Below are positions 1-12,571 of a stretch of 64,000 nt of DNA, in pieces. The notes beneath the pieces were generated by a model. The model searched no databases. It had not been told where the DNA came from and saw only the letters and a program-made list of their open reading frames with translations. The translations under genes and the position numbers were made by a program. This DNA is from Eunapius fragilis (taxonomy: Eukaryota > Porifera > Demospongiae > Spongillida > Spongillidae). Within the stretch, counting starts at the first letter, position 1. Every line of letters starts with the position of its first letter. The DNA lies in the NCBI GenBank assembly GCA_963681505.1, contig OY811974.1, positions 7,030,167-7,094,166 of the forward strand, read 5' to 3'.

Positions 1-440
1 AAATTTGGGGGGGCTGAGCCCCCCTTGGGCCCCCCCCCCCCCCCCCCCTCTTCCGCCGCCCCTGAATGGCGTCCGATACCACGCATGCATGCAGGGCGCG
101 CTCGAATTAATGAAGGAAACTCTTCGGCACCGTTATATTGTTGCGTGCACGTGTATAATAATATACATCCATGGTAAGCACGTATATGTGTACAGAGATC
201 ACAATTAAAGCAACAAACAGTCCTTCCGGCAAGATATCTGCAAGCATACTCCTGCTAATGCAGTGCCGAAGGAGTTACTTCCCGCGGCGTTGGCATTTGT
301 AGCGCGGGATCATATATCGATGTACAAGCACTATTGATTGGTCTCCACCACAGCTTCGTACATCGATAGCCTGCATGAAATAATAATTATGAAGCGAATT
401 AGATGTAATCGATATTTAAGTCTTTTCATTCATGAGGGGA

Positions 441-567
441 GTGTGTGTGTGTGTGTGTGTGTGTGCGTGTGTGTGTGTGCGCGTGTGTGTGTGTGCGTGC
501 ATGCGTGTGTGCATGTGTGATGATGAGTGCATGTGTGTGTGTGTGTGTGTGTATCTGTGTGTGTGCA

Positions 568-627
<60 letters not shown>

Positions 628-631
628 TGCA
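441..631. repeat. (GT)n microsatellite, imperfect
   Basis: About 190 bp of GT/TG dinucleotides broken by GC, AT and TGATGA interruptions. The long cysteine/valine and histidine/threonine reading frames over it are artefacts of the dinucleotide repeat. Confidence 0.97.
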
Positions 632-940
632 TATGGTACCTTTGGTTCATTGATGCCAGTTCAATTGCTGTACAGGGATGCCCAAACGTTACACGATCAA
701 TTTTGTTCCTAAAAATATTTTAAAAATCAGTACAATAAGTTTAGCATGTATTTTCTATATACAGATGATCCGTTCTTATATAAATAATATTGAAAACATA
801 CCTGTGCATTCTTTTTGAATCGTTTGGACTATCAGTTGACGAAACTAGGCTGTCTTCGAATTGTGACTGTCATAAAAGCAGTATTTCATAATCATATAAA
901 TGATCACGTGTATAAAAGGCATGGCGTGTATCATATAGCA
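632..940. other. Gene-free stretch downstream of the coiled-coil gene
   Basis: AT-rich sequence without a convincing ORF. It may contain the 3' untranslated region or further exons of the minus-strand coiled-coil gene that ends near 930-946; I see no other structure in it. Confidence 0.4.
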
Positions 941-1418
941 CTCACTGCTTTCAGAATATCCAGTTCGAAGTTCGTTCTTTTGTATAACTTCTCGTACTTC
1001 TTTGCTCTCTTCAAAGCTGCCTTAAGTTTTTTCTCCGTATCAACAGCATGTTGGAAGAGCTGTTCATTATCATAGACAACTTTGGACAGCGAAGATTGCA
1101 ATTGCGCAACCCTTTTCTCGTATTCTTGAATCTGATCAATTCAATTCACACGCATGGATGGTGGTAAAGATATTTGATGTACATATATACATATAATTAT
1201 ATATATATATATGTATCAATACGTAGTGAAATAAACAAAAGCCTCAGCCAAATAACGCTCGCAATAACAGACTCATTCACACTCCACGGATATGAAACAA
1301 AAACCATGTCTGACATATATCATTTTTACGAAGTGAGAAAACAGCAGACCTGATTTTCCATCTGGTTAGCCTTGGGGTGTGATGCTTTTTTCAACCTGTA
1401 ATTCAAACTGTTTCCCAT
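930..1418 (-). CDS. Small coiled-coil protein, divergent from INTS10
   Basis: Two exons are supported. Exon 1 (1418-1350) starts MGNSLNYRLKK and ends at a CAG|GTCTGC donor. Exon 2 (1131-946) follows a GATCAG acceptor in the same phase. The second exon encodes about 62 residues rich in K, E, L and Q with heptad spacing (EYEKRVAQLQSSL, then KKLKAALKRAKKYEKLY), so a single alpha-helical coiled coil is likely. The exon either ends at a GCA|GTGAGT donor at 945 and continues elsewhere, or reads four codons on to a TGA, giving an 89-residue protein. The N-terminal MGNS could be a myristoylation signal, which is inference. The start codon lies 90 bp from that of INTS10 on the other strand, so the two share a promoter. 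I do not recognise the family. Confidence 0.6.
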
Positions 1419-1507
1419 GTTGACTTGCAGCTAGACGCTTGGCTCCATTGGAAACCGTTCTAATGCGCATGCGCCGTAGATGACGTCATGGGATAATACT
1501 ATTCGCG
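1419..1507. promoter_or_regulatory. Bidirectional promoter with CCAAT, NRF1 and CRE motifs
   Basis: The 89 bp between the two divergent start codons contain CCATTGG (inverted CCAAT box, 1445-1451), the palindrome TGCGCATGCGC (1464-1474, the NRF1 consensus) and a perfect CRE palindrome TGACGTCA (1481-1488). All three are well-known elements of TATA-less housekeeping promoters in animals. No TATA box is seen. The 5' untranslated regions of both genes must be very short, or transcription starts must overlap this region. Confidence 0.7.
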
Positions 1508-4500
1508 ATGCTTTCGGATTGTGAGTGGGTTGTCGAGCGCTGCAAGGAGTTACTCAATAAGAATGACAAGAGTACAGCAAAGGCGTGGATCCTGACGGCA
1601 CGCTCATTGTTCCCTGACGACTTCGACGTTCAAGTATGTGTTCGACTAAACTAGAAATGGAACGCTTTAATTGGAATACTATATTAAAAATTGATTTTTA
1701 TTTTTATTTGTACAGTACGAGGCTTTCTCACTTCACTTATGTTCCGGAGAGCTGAAAGAAGCAGCCGGTGTATTTGTCGACCTGTATTCCAAGTTTCAAT
1801 CTCGCCCTAAATTGCACCAGTATGTATCTGACCTGGTGGTGGAGGTGGTTAGCGGGCAGGTGGGAACCAAAAAGGGTACGTACGGTTTAAGCGAGGATGA
1901 AGGATGCGCGTTCATATACTTCCATTCCGTATCCACTTAAAAGACCTTTTCAACCTCCTACCCAACGGAACACAGCGTACTCTGCTGCGTGAGGCAGCCG
2001 GTGAGAATGATTTGTGTACGGTAAAGATACCAATAACCCGCTTGCACAGTGTATCGATATCGCTTACGAGTCTGACACTTTATCCCCCCCCCAACCTCCC
2101 CAGACAAGGCCTCAGATACGGTTGATAGGTGTCGCATCTTGCTTGTGGAGATGAGGTTATTTCCAGACTCTGCTACCACCATAGGTGTAAGTGGGGGCAA
2201 ATGGGTCAACAGAAATTCCATAACCTCTTACTCTAACCTCAAGGATTTATCTGGCTTTTAAAATCATGGGTGGGTAGGCAACTGGGCACGGGTAGATCAT
2301 GTTAATAACCATGGTATTTGCCATGCATATTATTATGCCAGAATTGTGTAGCAATTCATGATTGATAGTGAAGTACATGTAATAGTTATAAACAAAAACC
2401 TACACAAATAGATTCCAGTATTCCACATATGTTGCGATGCACCGCAGATGCAAATTTTATTTAACCCTGTAATGAAACTGTAGAGAAATAGCACCATCTA
2501 TATATCAGAGATAATATATAGAGGGATTGGAAACAGGGCCAATCAACACTAATTAACACGCGCAATCCTCGAACGAATCCTTACAAGCGGTTCGAATACG
2601 TATAGCACTTAGAATTTTTATAACAACAGACACGTTTAGAAGGTTGTACAGATATAACCTCTGGAACAGGCACGGACAAGGTTAGGCCTTCTGTAACAGG
2701 TATATATACTTGAGCGCGAGGAATTGCCACGACCAAACCCCCCTTTTCCTCACGTTCTTAATGTACCGAAACCTCCACCCATCACCTTTGAAGAAATGTA
2801 CAGAACGATTGGAACGTGATTTAACTTTAAAAATATGTGCTAGGCACACAACCAACATAGCTCTACCAAAATAATATATCAAAACCAGCCACCATCGTTA
2901 CAAAAAGCCGTGGCTCCCCGCAAGAGTAAGGGTACCCAAAACATCACAGCGAGGTTTCTAAAGATGCTATACGCAAACAACATAGCGGTAGGCACATACT
3001 AGACTATGAGCAGTAGGTACACAAATAACGATGAGAACAGTTCTTCTAGATCGCCGGATTCTCCCCGCAAAGTAAAAAAATGGCCATTTTTTTTTCTTTT
3101 TCCTTTAAAAAATGGCTCAAAATCGAATCTATAAGTATTCAATGAATCTTTAATGGATCGTCTATCGAATACTTTTTTTAAACTTGAGAAGGCATGTTTC
3201 TTTACCTTGTGACATTCAAGACTTCAATTCAAGCCTACAATTCCGCCCCCTTTTTTGGTTAATGTAGGTGTGATTCACGCGTGCAAGGATAGGGCGCGCT
3301 AAAATTGCAAAAGTCTAGGGCGCACGTGATTCGTTTCCAATCCCTCTATATATTATCTCTGTATATATATACTTCAATAATTTCCATTATCTGGATGCAA
3401 TATTATGTCTCTCCATTTCACATAAAATTAGGTCTTCTAAGTGTCCTTCAGTTAGGCATTTTGCAAATTTGACTCACGATGTACATGTACAGTGTTACTG
3501 TATACCCTTTTCAACATTTCAAGGAAGCATACATGTATGTAGTACTATAACTATAATAGTACGATTTTGAAAAACCAGCTATTTGGGGGGGGGGGGGGAT
3601 GTGGAGGCCTTAGGGTGTATGTGGTAATTGAACTATTTGTGGGATCATTATTGTCATGATATCACACCGCACTCTGTAATGATCTCGCCCATGCCTGGCA
3701 AGATAGTTTACTAAGTGGTGCGTGATTGCACTATCTCAATTGAAAGTTGTTACCATCCAATACAATTTTCATGGGTGGGTAAGTCGAAAAGTCATGGGTA
3801 GAGGGCACTGGGTAAAGGGGTCAGATAAATTCCTGAGCCTAAAAACAGCTGTGAACAGAGAGGAAAGTAGGCGGGCAGGTTGTCTGAGCATAGGTTAGGG
3901 ATACAATGTTGTCCCTGAACAATTACCATATTAAGTTTTGCCGGTGGGATGGTTTGGTGATTTTTTATTTTATTTTAGTGCTGTCCTCTCCCTTTGCAGT
4001 TGGACATGTATGACCAGTTGGGTCAGGTGTCCACTTCGTGCCAGTCTGTTGTTGAAAACAGACAAAGAGATGTGCTAGGTAAGTGGAGCCCTCAGAGCAC
4101 ACTCACTACACCTTCTTTAAATCTGCATTTGTTCTCTCTTCTGTTTTGTCATATCCTTTCTGTCTCCTCTCTTCCTACCATTCGCATTGCCCCCTCCAAT
4201 ACTCTCATCTCGTCTACCACTCATCACACCATCACATGCTCACTATCCCTCCCAACTCCACCTCCCCACCAGTCAATGATGTCATTCCCCTGCTTGTCAG
4301 CTCTCCCCACATCCTCGTCGGCCATCCAATCGTGCGTACGGATGGAACTTCCACCACACTGAAGACCAGCCACCTCTGCCAGTGGCTGGAGTCTGCAGCC
4401 AGCTACTATGCCAGCCTCATCTCTGAGGGAACACTGCACAACAAGTGTAAGGACCTACTGGGAGGGAGTAATGGTGTCCTCCAAGCCCCTCCCCCACCAC

Positions 4501-7500
4501 CCCTCTTTTTTTTGTCCGACTGTGCTATCTGCCTTCCACCATTCTACCCAATGCATTCTGTCTTCCTCTATGCTTCTCTCTTGCTTTCCAACTATTTCAC
4601 CTTCCCAATATCACTCCCACCCCATACCCTTCACCCCCTCACCACCATGGGTCCTTCCTCCCGCTCCCCCCCTCCCCCCCCCCTGTGCGTTCTGTGTGGA
4701 GCATGTCATGCCCCTTTATAGCCCACCCCTCAGCCGGAAGAGTAGGTTGGGAGAGGCTCCACAGCTTGCTCATGATGACTGCGGACAAGTGTGGATGGAA
4801 GGAGGTTTTTGCTTCCAAGCTGCCTGGTCCACACTTGTAAGTCATTTCCCCCCCGCCTTCCATACACACACCTGCATACATCTATGTCAAAAGAAATGAT
4901 GTTTAAATTTAGTGTACTGTGTGTAGTAATTTGGCATGCATGTATTTATAAATCTGGCCTGTCATATATAAGCCTTACCTTTTTCTCATCTTTATTTACA
5001 TTTGCCTTTTTTTTTTGTTCAGTTGTACATGTAGCAGTTCCTTCAAACTTTCATTTCTTAAGGCGACCATACACTAGGCAACTATGTTGCATGCAACTCA
5101 TGCAATTCAATTAACACATTAGCTTACTGGTATTTTACTTGAGTTTTGCTAAATTCATAGTGTTGTGTGCAACATGTTGCCTCATGCCTTCAGATCGGGA
5201 GATAATATTTTTGTACAATGTGTGAAATATGATAATGCAGTATACAGTAGACGTCAGATTAAAAGTCACGTTTCGTTTTAGTGCGACGATCGTTGCACAA
5301 ATGTATGGCTTCGGGTTTGGCTTAGCTTCGTCTTCTAATCGATTGCACGGTTCGCATTAGCACCACATTTTGTCAAAAAGTCATAGTTTTTTTTTACCAT
5401 CTCACTTGACTAATAACATTAATATTTTCGGATATGGTCTACAGCGATTATGTCAAACTTCGCATCCTTTTTTTTCTTCTGAAAGGGCTCAAAGCGCCAA
5501 CAATCTACCAAGTGCCTGCAATTAAAGGGCACAGAATGTACGCATCAAAATATTCTCAGGTTCCTAAAATGATACGAAATCTACCAATTGATCCGTTGAA
5601 AACCTGGGTCAATTCCTATTACTGATGGCAACACCTCCTTCGGCACCCTTGTTACCGAATTCTCCTCGGCCCAGAATATTAGGAGAAACTGTTCTTCGGA
5701 ACAAGTACTATATAATAAACTTTTTCGATTATGTTGGAAAGTTACATATACTTACTCAGTTCCTTTAATGCTTTTCGAAGCGCCATCGTTTAAAACTATC
5801 AACGAGGCCGCGTGCTTAACTATAAAACCAGTTTAAACAGAGTTGCGCAGTTCACCCGGATCGTTTAACACATATGAAAGGATGAAAAGAGATAATCATA
5901 CTGATATTGTGTTTATGAAAAGACTGCATGGTGCGGTAATCGTCGCACTAAAACGAAACATCTGACGTCTACTGTACATACAGGTATGTAATGTAAAATT
6001 GTGCTTTTACACTGCAAAATTTCAATGCTATGATAGAAAATATCTCATATGAAGTTTTAAAAGTTTCATCAATAGAAAATCACACATGGCTTTATTCAGT
6101 GCATCATAAAATGTACCGCTGTTGCCGTTGGACACAGAACTATTTTTTTTTCTGACAACCGATGACCCATACTTGTAACTTACATGGTGCAGAGCATGTC
6201 TCCATAACCCCTGATGTGCTTCTCTACCAGTCTGTTTAACTAGTGTACAGAAAGGCAGTGTCTGATGGGCTACTGTATAATGCAACGCACCTCGCAGACT
6301 CTTTCACTAATCTAAAGGATCTACATGTCCGAGGCAAAGCATCTAATCATTATTCTTTATTTGGGATCTTGGCAGCGAAAAGGAACCTAGCGCAAATTTT
6401 TCAAGTTTTCAAATTATTTCATATTCTAAGCGACACATACGCACTGGAAATTAGTGTGTCCGTCATGGAGTTACAGCGGCCTGAATTTGTAATTACATGT
6501 TTATTTGAACTGCATGCATCAACTTTGATGCTCTTTCCTGGATAATTTTATAAATATGCGCTGGGTCTGTTTTCATAATCTTGTAAACTATAGCTTTATT
6601 CTTTAATAATCACAATAATCACGATACTGAAGCACTTACAGTTTGACTAATGCACTACTTGCCCTCTCTGTGGCTGTCTGTAGAGAGATCCTCTCATCCA
6701 ACTGTTGTGGTTTTAGAAGACTATCACAACTAAGTCTTTTGAAGCAGGTTCCGGGGTGATCTGCATTTTGCATGGCACTAATCAGCAGAGGGGATCCCTT
6801 TTCATGGCCACTCTTGAGTTACCCCCTTGAGCTTTGTCACCAGTTTGCCCATCCCAATCATTCAATGCAGCTTCGCCATCTTCTTGCCACTTGCTTCCAT
6901 ATGGAGCGCACCCAGTACGGATTCGACATCTTCTTGCCACTTGCTTCCATAGAGAGCACACTGTCCTGATTGGATTTCTTTTGTTCATATCGAAAATTAT
7001 CATGAAATATAAGGGCCTGGGCTCAGTTTTACTTGAACCCTCTCTCTAGCTCTTCCATACCGTGTATTTTCTATGCACGCAATTGTGAATAAATTATTGT
7101 TATCTTCCATGTCACCACAGAGCTCCTTTGGCACGGTGGGTGGGACTTGAGAAGTTATCTGGCTATAACACCCGCATGCAGTCGTTTGAAGCGCCTCGTA
7201 ACATTGCCATCGGTTGCTTCTACATTGCTGTATTCCTGTTCTTCGAGACTGCGTGGGAACACTGTAGTTCAATGCTTTGCCCCGGAGGTGAGCCTGAAAC
7301 TGATGCAATACATGTATCTCATGTCTTGCCACACCCACCACTTTTTTAGGGGGTCAACCGTGCTGGGTTATGATTGAGGAACGTCTGATAAGACCTGCAG
7401 AGGAAAAGTGAGCTGATAGTGGTTGAGGGAGGGAGAGTAAGGGGGCTTGTCCAAACTATGTTTGGAAAAATTAGCGTCATTGTGACGTTAACATATAAAC

Positions 7501-10500
7501 CCCCCCCCCCTAAGCCTCATAGCGTTTTTGTTAGATTAGTAGCATGAAACGTTACTCAATGTGCAGTGTAGTCTGAATAGACGTAACTGCTGCCACTGGA
7601 GTCAACGCTGCAGCTAACTAGATGTTCCGTATTATAAAACAATACTTGCGGACAATAAAATTTTTCTTAACGTCACAGCCTCTCCTCCCCCCCCCCCCCC
7701 CCTAACGTCGCAATGACGCTAATTTTTCCAAACATACATGTAGTTTGGACAAGCCCCCTAAGAGGAGGGAAGAGAAAGAGGAGATGGAAGACAGAAAAAG
7801 AGTGGAGAGGCGAGGGATGAAGTGGGGATGAAGGAGAGATGGGAGGGAATGAATGGGAGAGTGAAATGTTCACGGAGTGTTGTTTATTGATTTTGATTTA
7901 CTTGTGAAGTAAGGTTAGAGAGATATAGGAAGTTGTCATAGCACTTGTTTGGTATGCGTTGGTTTTCTGCAGGTCGGCTGCTGCAAAGAGGAGAAAAATG
8001 GATGATTCGTCTGAGGCCCATCTGAACTTCCAGTCAGGTGGGTTGGCACATGCAGCAACCCTGTGGGCATGCTGTTTACGGTGTGTGCATCGTCTCTACA
8101 GGCTCCCAGGCTCAGGACCAGCGATTGGTGGAGTGTTTTACAGTTGCTATAAACTGTTGGGACTTCCTGCAGTCAAATGTGACATATCGTGGTGGTAATG
8201 ATAATCAAATGTGTCTGTTTGTGTGTTCCCACAGTACCTACCTAACATACATGGTACCATGGTACTGTGCATGTGGCATGCTCAGTGTCAGTTTCCATAC
8301 TGGCTGTCAAGATTGTAATTAATCATTAATGCTTCACACACACTCATCCATTAGTGTTTACAATTGCAAGGTCCTTGCCAGTTAGCAAATAACCACCAGC
8401 TATGATTATGACTAGACATTCTTAGGCCACTGAAAATAGGTGCATTTCTCGAAATGGATTGAAATGTTCTCTTTATGATAATAAAAAATCTCAAAGCAGT
8501 GTCCAGTTGCCTTCCTTGTCTCTTTGTATTATCAAATAATTTGATTATTTATCATGCAAAGTTTTTTGAAAGTTCAGCAGGCATGTCCAAGCGATATTTA
8601 AATTGATCTGTTTTTGTATGCACATTTCGTTAACGAAACTATTACTCTGGCCCTTATTGTATATCAGATTTCATCCTTTATGTATGGAGCACATTTGAGT
8701 GAATATTATTTACAATGTACATGTGTATATATTTGTTTATTTTTCTTCTTTCATTTCTTGCTTATCTATTTCCATGTAGAGTTTAGTCGTCTCTGCCAAC
8801 AGTGGGGTGCCTTTGAGTGGTCTTGGCTAAGCTCATTCCGTGCTGACATGAATATGTACAAGGGTGAGCACGAGATAGCCATCCAAGTCCTGCAACATGA
8901 GTGGCTCAAGTTTCCTGAGGAGGAAAGGACTAAGGTGCAGTGACAATTGAAGGCATTTCTTTTGTACATGGCCACAAACCTGCATTGTTTTCTCTCATTG
9001 CATTCATATATACATGTGGGGGAACCAATAAATTGTCATTTGCAGCCCGAGTCTCTGCGGTACTTAATCCAAACTGTTAACTGCTGTTCACTGATTGGAG
9101 ATATCAAGGTTAGTCCTGCTATAGGGAAAGTGCAAAGTGATTTTAATGTTATATGTAACTAATCCACCACCCAAAATATTCATTTTGCTGTGTAAGCCCA
9201 ATTCTGTTCAAATGGTTAATGGATTGTACAGTACCGATGATAATAAAAGTCATGTTCCGTTTTAGTGCGACGATCGTAGCACTGTGCAGTCTTTTTAAAA
9301 CACAGAGATAAAATGATGATCTTTCTGACACATATGTACGTGTTAACTAATTCCGTGAAGTGCACAACTCCGTTTACACCAGTTTTATACTAACGCACGT
9401 GGTTACATAATGATGACACTGCATAGATCCTGAAAGAATCAAGCAAAGGAATTCTAACGTAGCGCATGAAACTGAACACGTGCGTTCGTTTGGAAGAACC
9501 ATTTTACAAAATACCGTTAAGGAATTATGCCCCTGCCCCCAGTGGTAAAAATCGCTCACTTCTTCTGTACGTCTTCTCTTTGATTTCCCAAATTCCCTCC
9601 TCCCCTTTGAAGGGATAAGTAGATGATGTTAGAATAACAGACGAGCCTGCTTTTAATTTTAGACACACTTAACTGAACTGAGCACTGTTGCAGAACGTCC
9701 ATCCAAGTGATGTTCTACAACCTATCAAGTGATGCAAACGTTTTGTCAACATTTTAAACAACGCATCTAAACTGCTAGCGATTAACAACTTTAGTGTTAA
9801 TTGTATTTGAAGAATAGCTACGATGCCAAAACTGAACGTAACCAGAAGCCATATCTTAGTGCTACGATCACAACGGAACACAGCCTTTATTATGACCGGT
9901 ACTGTATATCAGTTGTTTGATCACATTTGTAATGGCCAACTAATGGGAAAAATGGCAACATAAATGCAAAGGGTTCGTGAAGTGTAGACATTGAACTAGA
10001 GGAAGCTGGATGTTGTATTAATTTGAAGAAAAAGCAGGTATTAAAGAGTACCTCAAAGAAATTATGACTGAGAATATCGAATTCTCACCTGGCTGCTTTT
10101 TTGTGAGTTAGATAAAGAACAAATATGGTAGCACTTTTGTATTCCAGTGTTTGCAGCATGTACAACGAGCATTCTGATCGATGCAAACACATGGATCACT
10201 GGTTTGACACCCCAAAATGTTTGCAATTGAACTGAATACTAAACTAGTAACATTCATGAAGCTGCAGTGATTCTGTGAGGTGATTCTGCAAAAGCAGAAG
10301 GCGAATCTACTGCTAGGCTATATCGCTTATTGCTGCGTGCTTCTCCAAGCTTGGTGACAAGGCATGTGCGAAATGAAGCGACAGTTTGTTGTATGTGACT
10401 TTTTGATGGATAGGACCCTGTTGTTAAATATCCATCCTTGCTAAAATTGCAATTTAGTTAGGCAATCAGATCAGATAGCCATTTCTGACCACTTTTGTGT

Positions 10501-11975
10501 AATGCCTAACCAAAATCTACATGTAGTGTGGTCAAACATTGGTCTTAACACTTGAAAAAATTAATAATTACCCTTTTGCCCAGGTAGTTATGATAACTGT
10601 TCGAATGTTTTTCTCATATTTAGAGTGCATGTGCACATGCCTGTGATGTCATACGTCTCCTGCCTGACAACACTGAACCACAGAAGAGCAGCAGTGCTTC
10701 CATTGTGACGGCAAACCAAGCAGGCAACAGACCCCCAGCATGTTTGTGTGCGTGTGCGTGTGTTTGTACCTTTGTCATTACCTCGGTACTACATGTATTT
10801 AATGCCACTTCTCTCACTTAGTCAGACAGTTGAGGCTGTTGAAGTGCTGTTGCACCGATACTATCCCCTTCTGTACAGAGGTTATCATCAAAACACTCCA
10901 GGTGCGTTGGTCTGTGCAGGGTCACTACTGTGGTGATTGTGTGATTCTTGGCCTCTCAGTTAACGCACATAAGTTTTGGTATATAAATAGAGAGACAAAA
11001 CTGTGAGATGATATACACATACGATAGGTGTAGGTGGTGGCACTCACAAATTGGGTTGGGTTGACTGTTCCCATTGGCAGTTTTTATTGCTTATTTTGTT
11101 TTCGTTCCGTGAGAAGCATTTACGTCAACGAGGTGTTGCTGCATGTCCCTCAGGACGCTGCTTTCTCTGACCCAACTCAAGATGTGGCACTAGGACAGTT
11201 GGTGGTGCTGCTGCAGTACAACTGGCCACGTGAAGAAGAGCGCTTTGCCTCCATCATCACAGCCATCCAAAAGAGGAAGAAGTTCAGTATAGCTGACTAT
11301 CTTCCGTACATCATTGGTATCCTCACTTGAATACCCTTTTTTTTAAAATTAATTTTGCAGCACTGAAGGGTGGTCATGAAGTTTAGTTACATTTAAAATG
11401 AATAATTAAAATAATACATGTACATGTAGATGAAATGTAGATATAATGATGTACAACATGCACTGTGAATATCAGTGAACTAATGTTTTTAATGTAATAG
11501 GATTGCATGCAGCAATGTTGCCTAGTGAATGGTCGCCTTTACAGAGTAAAAGAGTGTTAAGCTGCGACTGTATCTGTACAGAACCTATGGGCATGCTTCA
11601 TTCCTACCTCACTGCACAGGCATGTGTATGCTTCCATTATGCCTTAATTCCTACCAGTCATTGATATGCTGGAAGAGCTGGTGTTTCTGTCCAACTGTGA
11701 GTCCCTGGAGATCTGCCTTGTAGCACAAGCTGAGGGCTCAAGGTATGCATGCTGTTGCTTGTACACGTATGCATACCTGTTTAATTTTTTTACATACCTG
11801 ACCTTCTGTTCTGTTTTACAGAACTCGTACAGTGACTCGGGGGCTGAACAGAGAAGCCAGAGAAGAATTGGTGGCGGCGGTAGACCGACAAGTGCAGCGA
11901 TGTCACGAGCCTATTGAACCAGTTCTACGTGAATTTTTCCAAAAAGAGAAGCTGTTTATAACCTCAGAAAAATGA
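1508..11975 (+). CDS. INTS10: Integrator complex subunit 10 (INTS10), 17 exons found
   Basis: INTS10 belongs to the metazoan nuclear Integrator complex, which cleaves snRNA 3' ends and attenuates RNA polymerase II. Exons placed by phase and splice sites: 1508-1633, 1716-1875, 1944-2000, 2104-2186, 4000-4078, 4273-4446, 4734-4836, 7121-7287, 7973-8037, 8102-8194 (or 8191), 8780-8934, 9046-9108, 10624-10741, 10822-10901, 11154-11316, 11658-11742, 11822-11975. The match to vertebrate INTS10 is collinear throughout: the N-terminus reads TAKAWILTARSLFPDDF, the middle has a WERL block and EFSRLCQQW, and the C-terminus has VALGQLVVLLQ, DMLEELVFL and RTVTRGLNREA. The 17 exons give about 640 residues against roughly 710 in human (from memory). 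Exons 8 and 9 do not join in phase, so one short exon between 7288 and 7972 is unidentified; a MITE sits there. TGA stop is at 11973-11975. Confidence 0.93.
2506..3361. mobile_element. Non-autonomous TIR element (family 1), copy in INTS10 intron 4
   Basis: The first about 29 bp, beginning CAGAGATAATATATAGAGGG, are the inverse of the last 29 bp. The flanks are TATATAT on both sides (2499-2505, 3362-3368), a 7-bp target duplication. The same termini bound the element at 62138-63303 in the opposite orientation, and subterminal blocks also match (GAATCACGTGCGCCC near one end, ACACTAATTAACACG near the other). No transposase is recognisable in its 856 bp. Superfamily not assigned; a 7-bp duplication is uncommon and is described for Dada-type elements, from memory. 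Confidence 0.85.
5245..5974. mobile_element. Mariner/Tc1-like MITE with TA duplication, INTS10 intron 7
   Basis: Ends are CAGTAGACGTCAGAT and its inverse, flanked by TA on both sides (5243-5244 and 5975-5976). A subterminal block GTTTTAGTGCGACGAT is also inverted at the far end. CAGT ends with a TA target fit Tc1/mariner/pogo elements. No ORF of transposase type is present in the 730 bp, so it is non-autonomous. The element at 9229-9904 belongs to the same family. Confidence 0.85.
7441..7758. mobile_element. Harbinger-like MITE with TAA duplication, INTS10 intron 8
   Basis: Terminal inverted repeats GGGGGCTTGTCCAAACTA and subterminal GTTTGGAAAAATTAGCGTCA are repeated in inverse at the other end, flanked by TAA on both sides (7438-7440, 7759-7761). 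A 3-bp TWA target is typical of PIF/Harbinger elements. Length 318 bp with C-rich stretches just inside both arms; no coding capacity. Confidence 0.85.
9229..9904. mobile_element. Mariner/Tc1-like MITE with TA duplication, INTS10 intron 12
   Basis: Starts CAGTACCGATGATAATAAAAG and ends with an imperfect inverse, TTATTATGACCGGTACTG, flanked by TA (9227-9228, 9905-9906). The block GTTTTAGTGCGACGATCGTAG just inside links it to the element at 5245-5974. No transposase ORF in 676 bp. Confidence 0.83.
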
Positions 11976-12199
11976 AATCAACAATGTTAATCTCTTTGTA
12001 ATTGATGTGGTTGTGGAATAGACCCTTTTCCAATGGACATGAATATTTTAATTATCACACGCACGCTCACGTGACTACATGTGTTTCTGAAGGTTGAAAG
12101 CTGTGAATTGTTCTAGAGCAAGCTACGGTCAACTCTCTATATAGTATAGGTACGAAACTTTAACGCAAGGTTGGTACTCATTGTTTCCATCGACTGATT

Positions 12200-12571
12200 A
12201 TGAGCGATGATACTTGCTGCGTAAGCGTAGGTTGCTATATCGAAAACAATCTTGTAATCCCTTTGGCGATCCATGGTAAAGTTATTATCTGTGAAAAACG
12301 ATGCCTAAAAATTCTTCGCCATATCGTGGGTGTTAATGGATACATTTCGCTTCAGCCTTTTGTACATCCTCTATTAACTAATCAAGTGTGTGCAATTGGA
12401 TGGCTTTGGCTGTAATCCCTCTGGTCCAGACACTGAACAAGAAGGACGTAAACCAAACAAACCAAGTACACATAGGTGCTCGGCGGGTGTTAATAGATAT
12501 AAATTACGTTCACATGATGTTGTGTTGATGCAACTAAGTTTCACAGTTTGCCCTTACATGATTATGCAGCC
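12200..12571 (+). other. Possible upstream THAP-like exon(s) of the transposon
   Basis: A 71-codon frame from 12200 starts MSDDTCCVSVGC, which resembles the CxxxxC opening of THAP zinc fingers found at the N-terminus of related transposases, but the later C-x2-H pair is not seen in frame. A TGC|GTAAGC sequence inside could be a donor site. Whether this is spliced to the transposase start at 12572 cannot be settled by eye. Confidence 0.3.

Noticed and set aside
426-653. Several 60-90 codon ORFs of Cys/Val or His/Thr
   Set aside because: They are translations of a (GT)n microsatellite on both strands; same for 23050-23362, 26453-26786, 27485-27746, 38137-38368 and 54163-54563.
4083-4721. A 212-codon ORF over INTS10 exons 5-7
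   Set aside because: It runs through polypyrimidine intron sequence; only the 4273-4446 part is coding and in the INTS10 frame.
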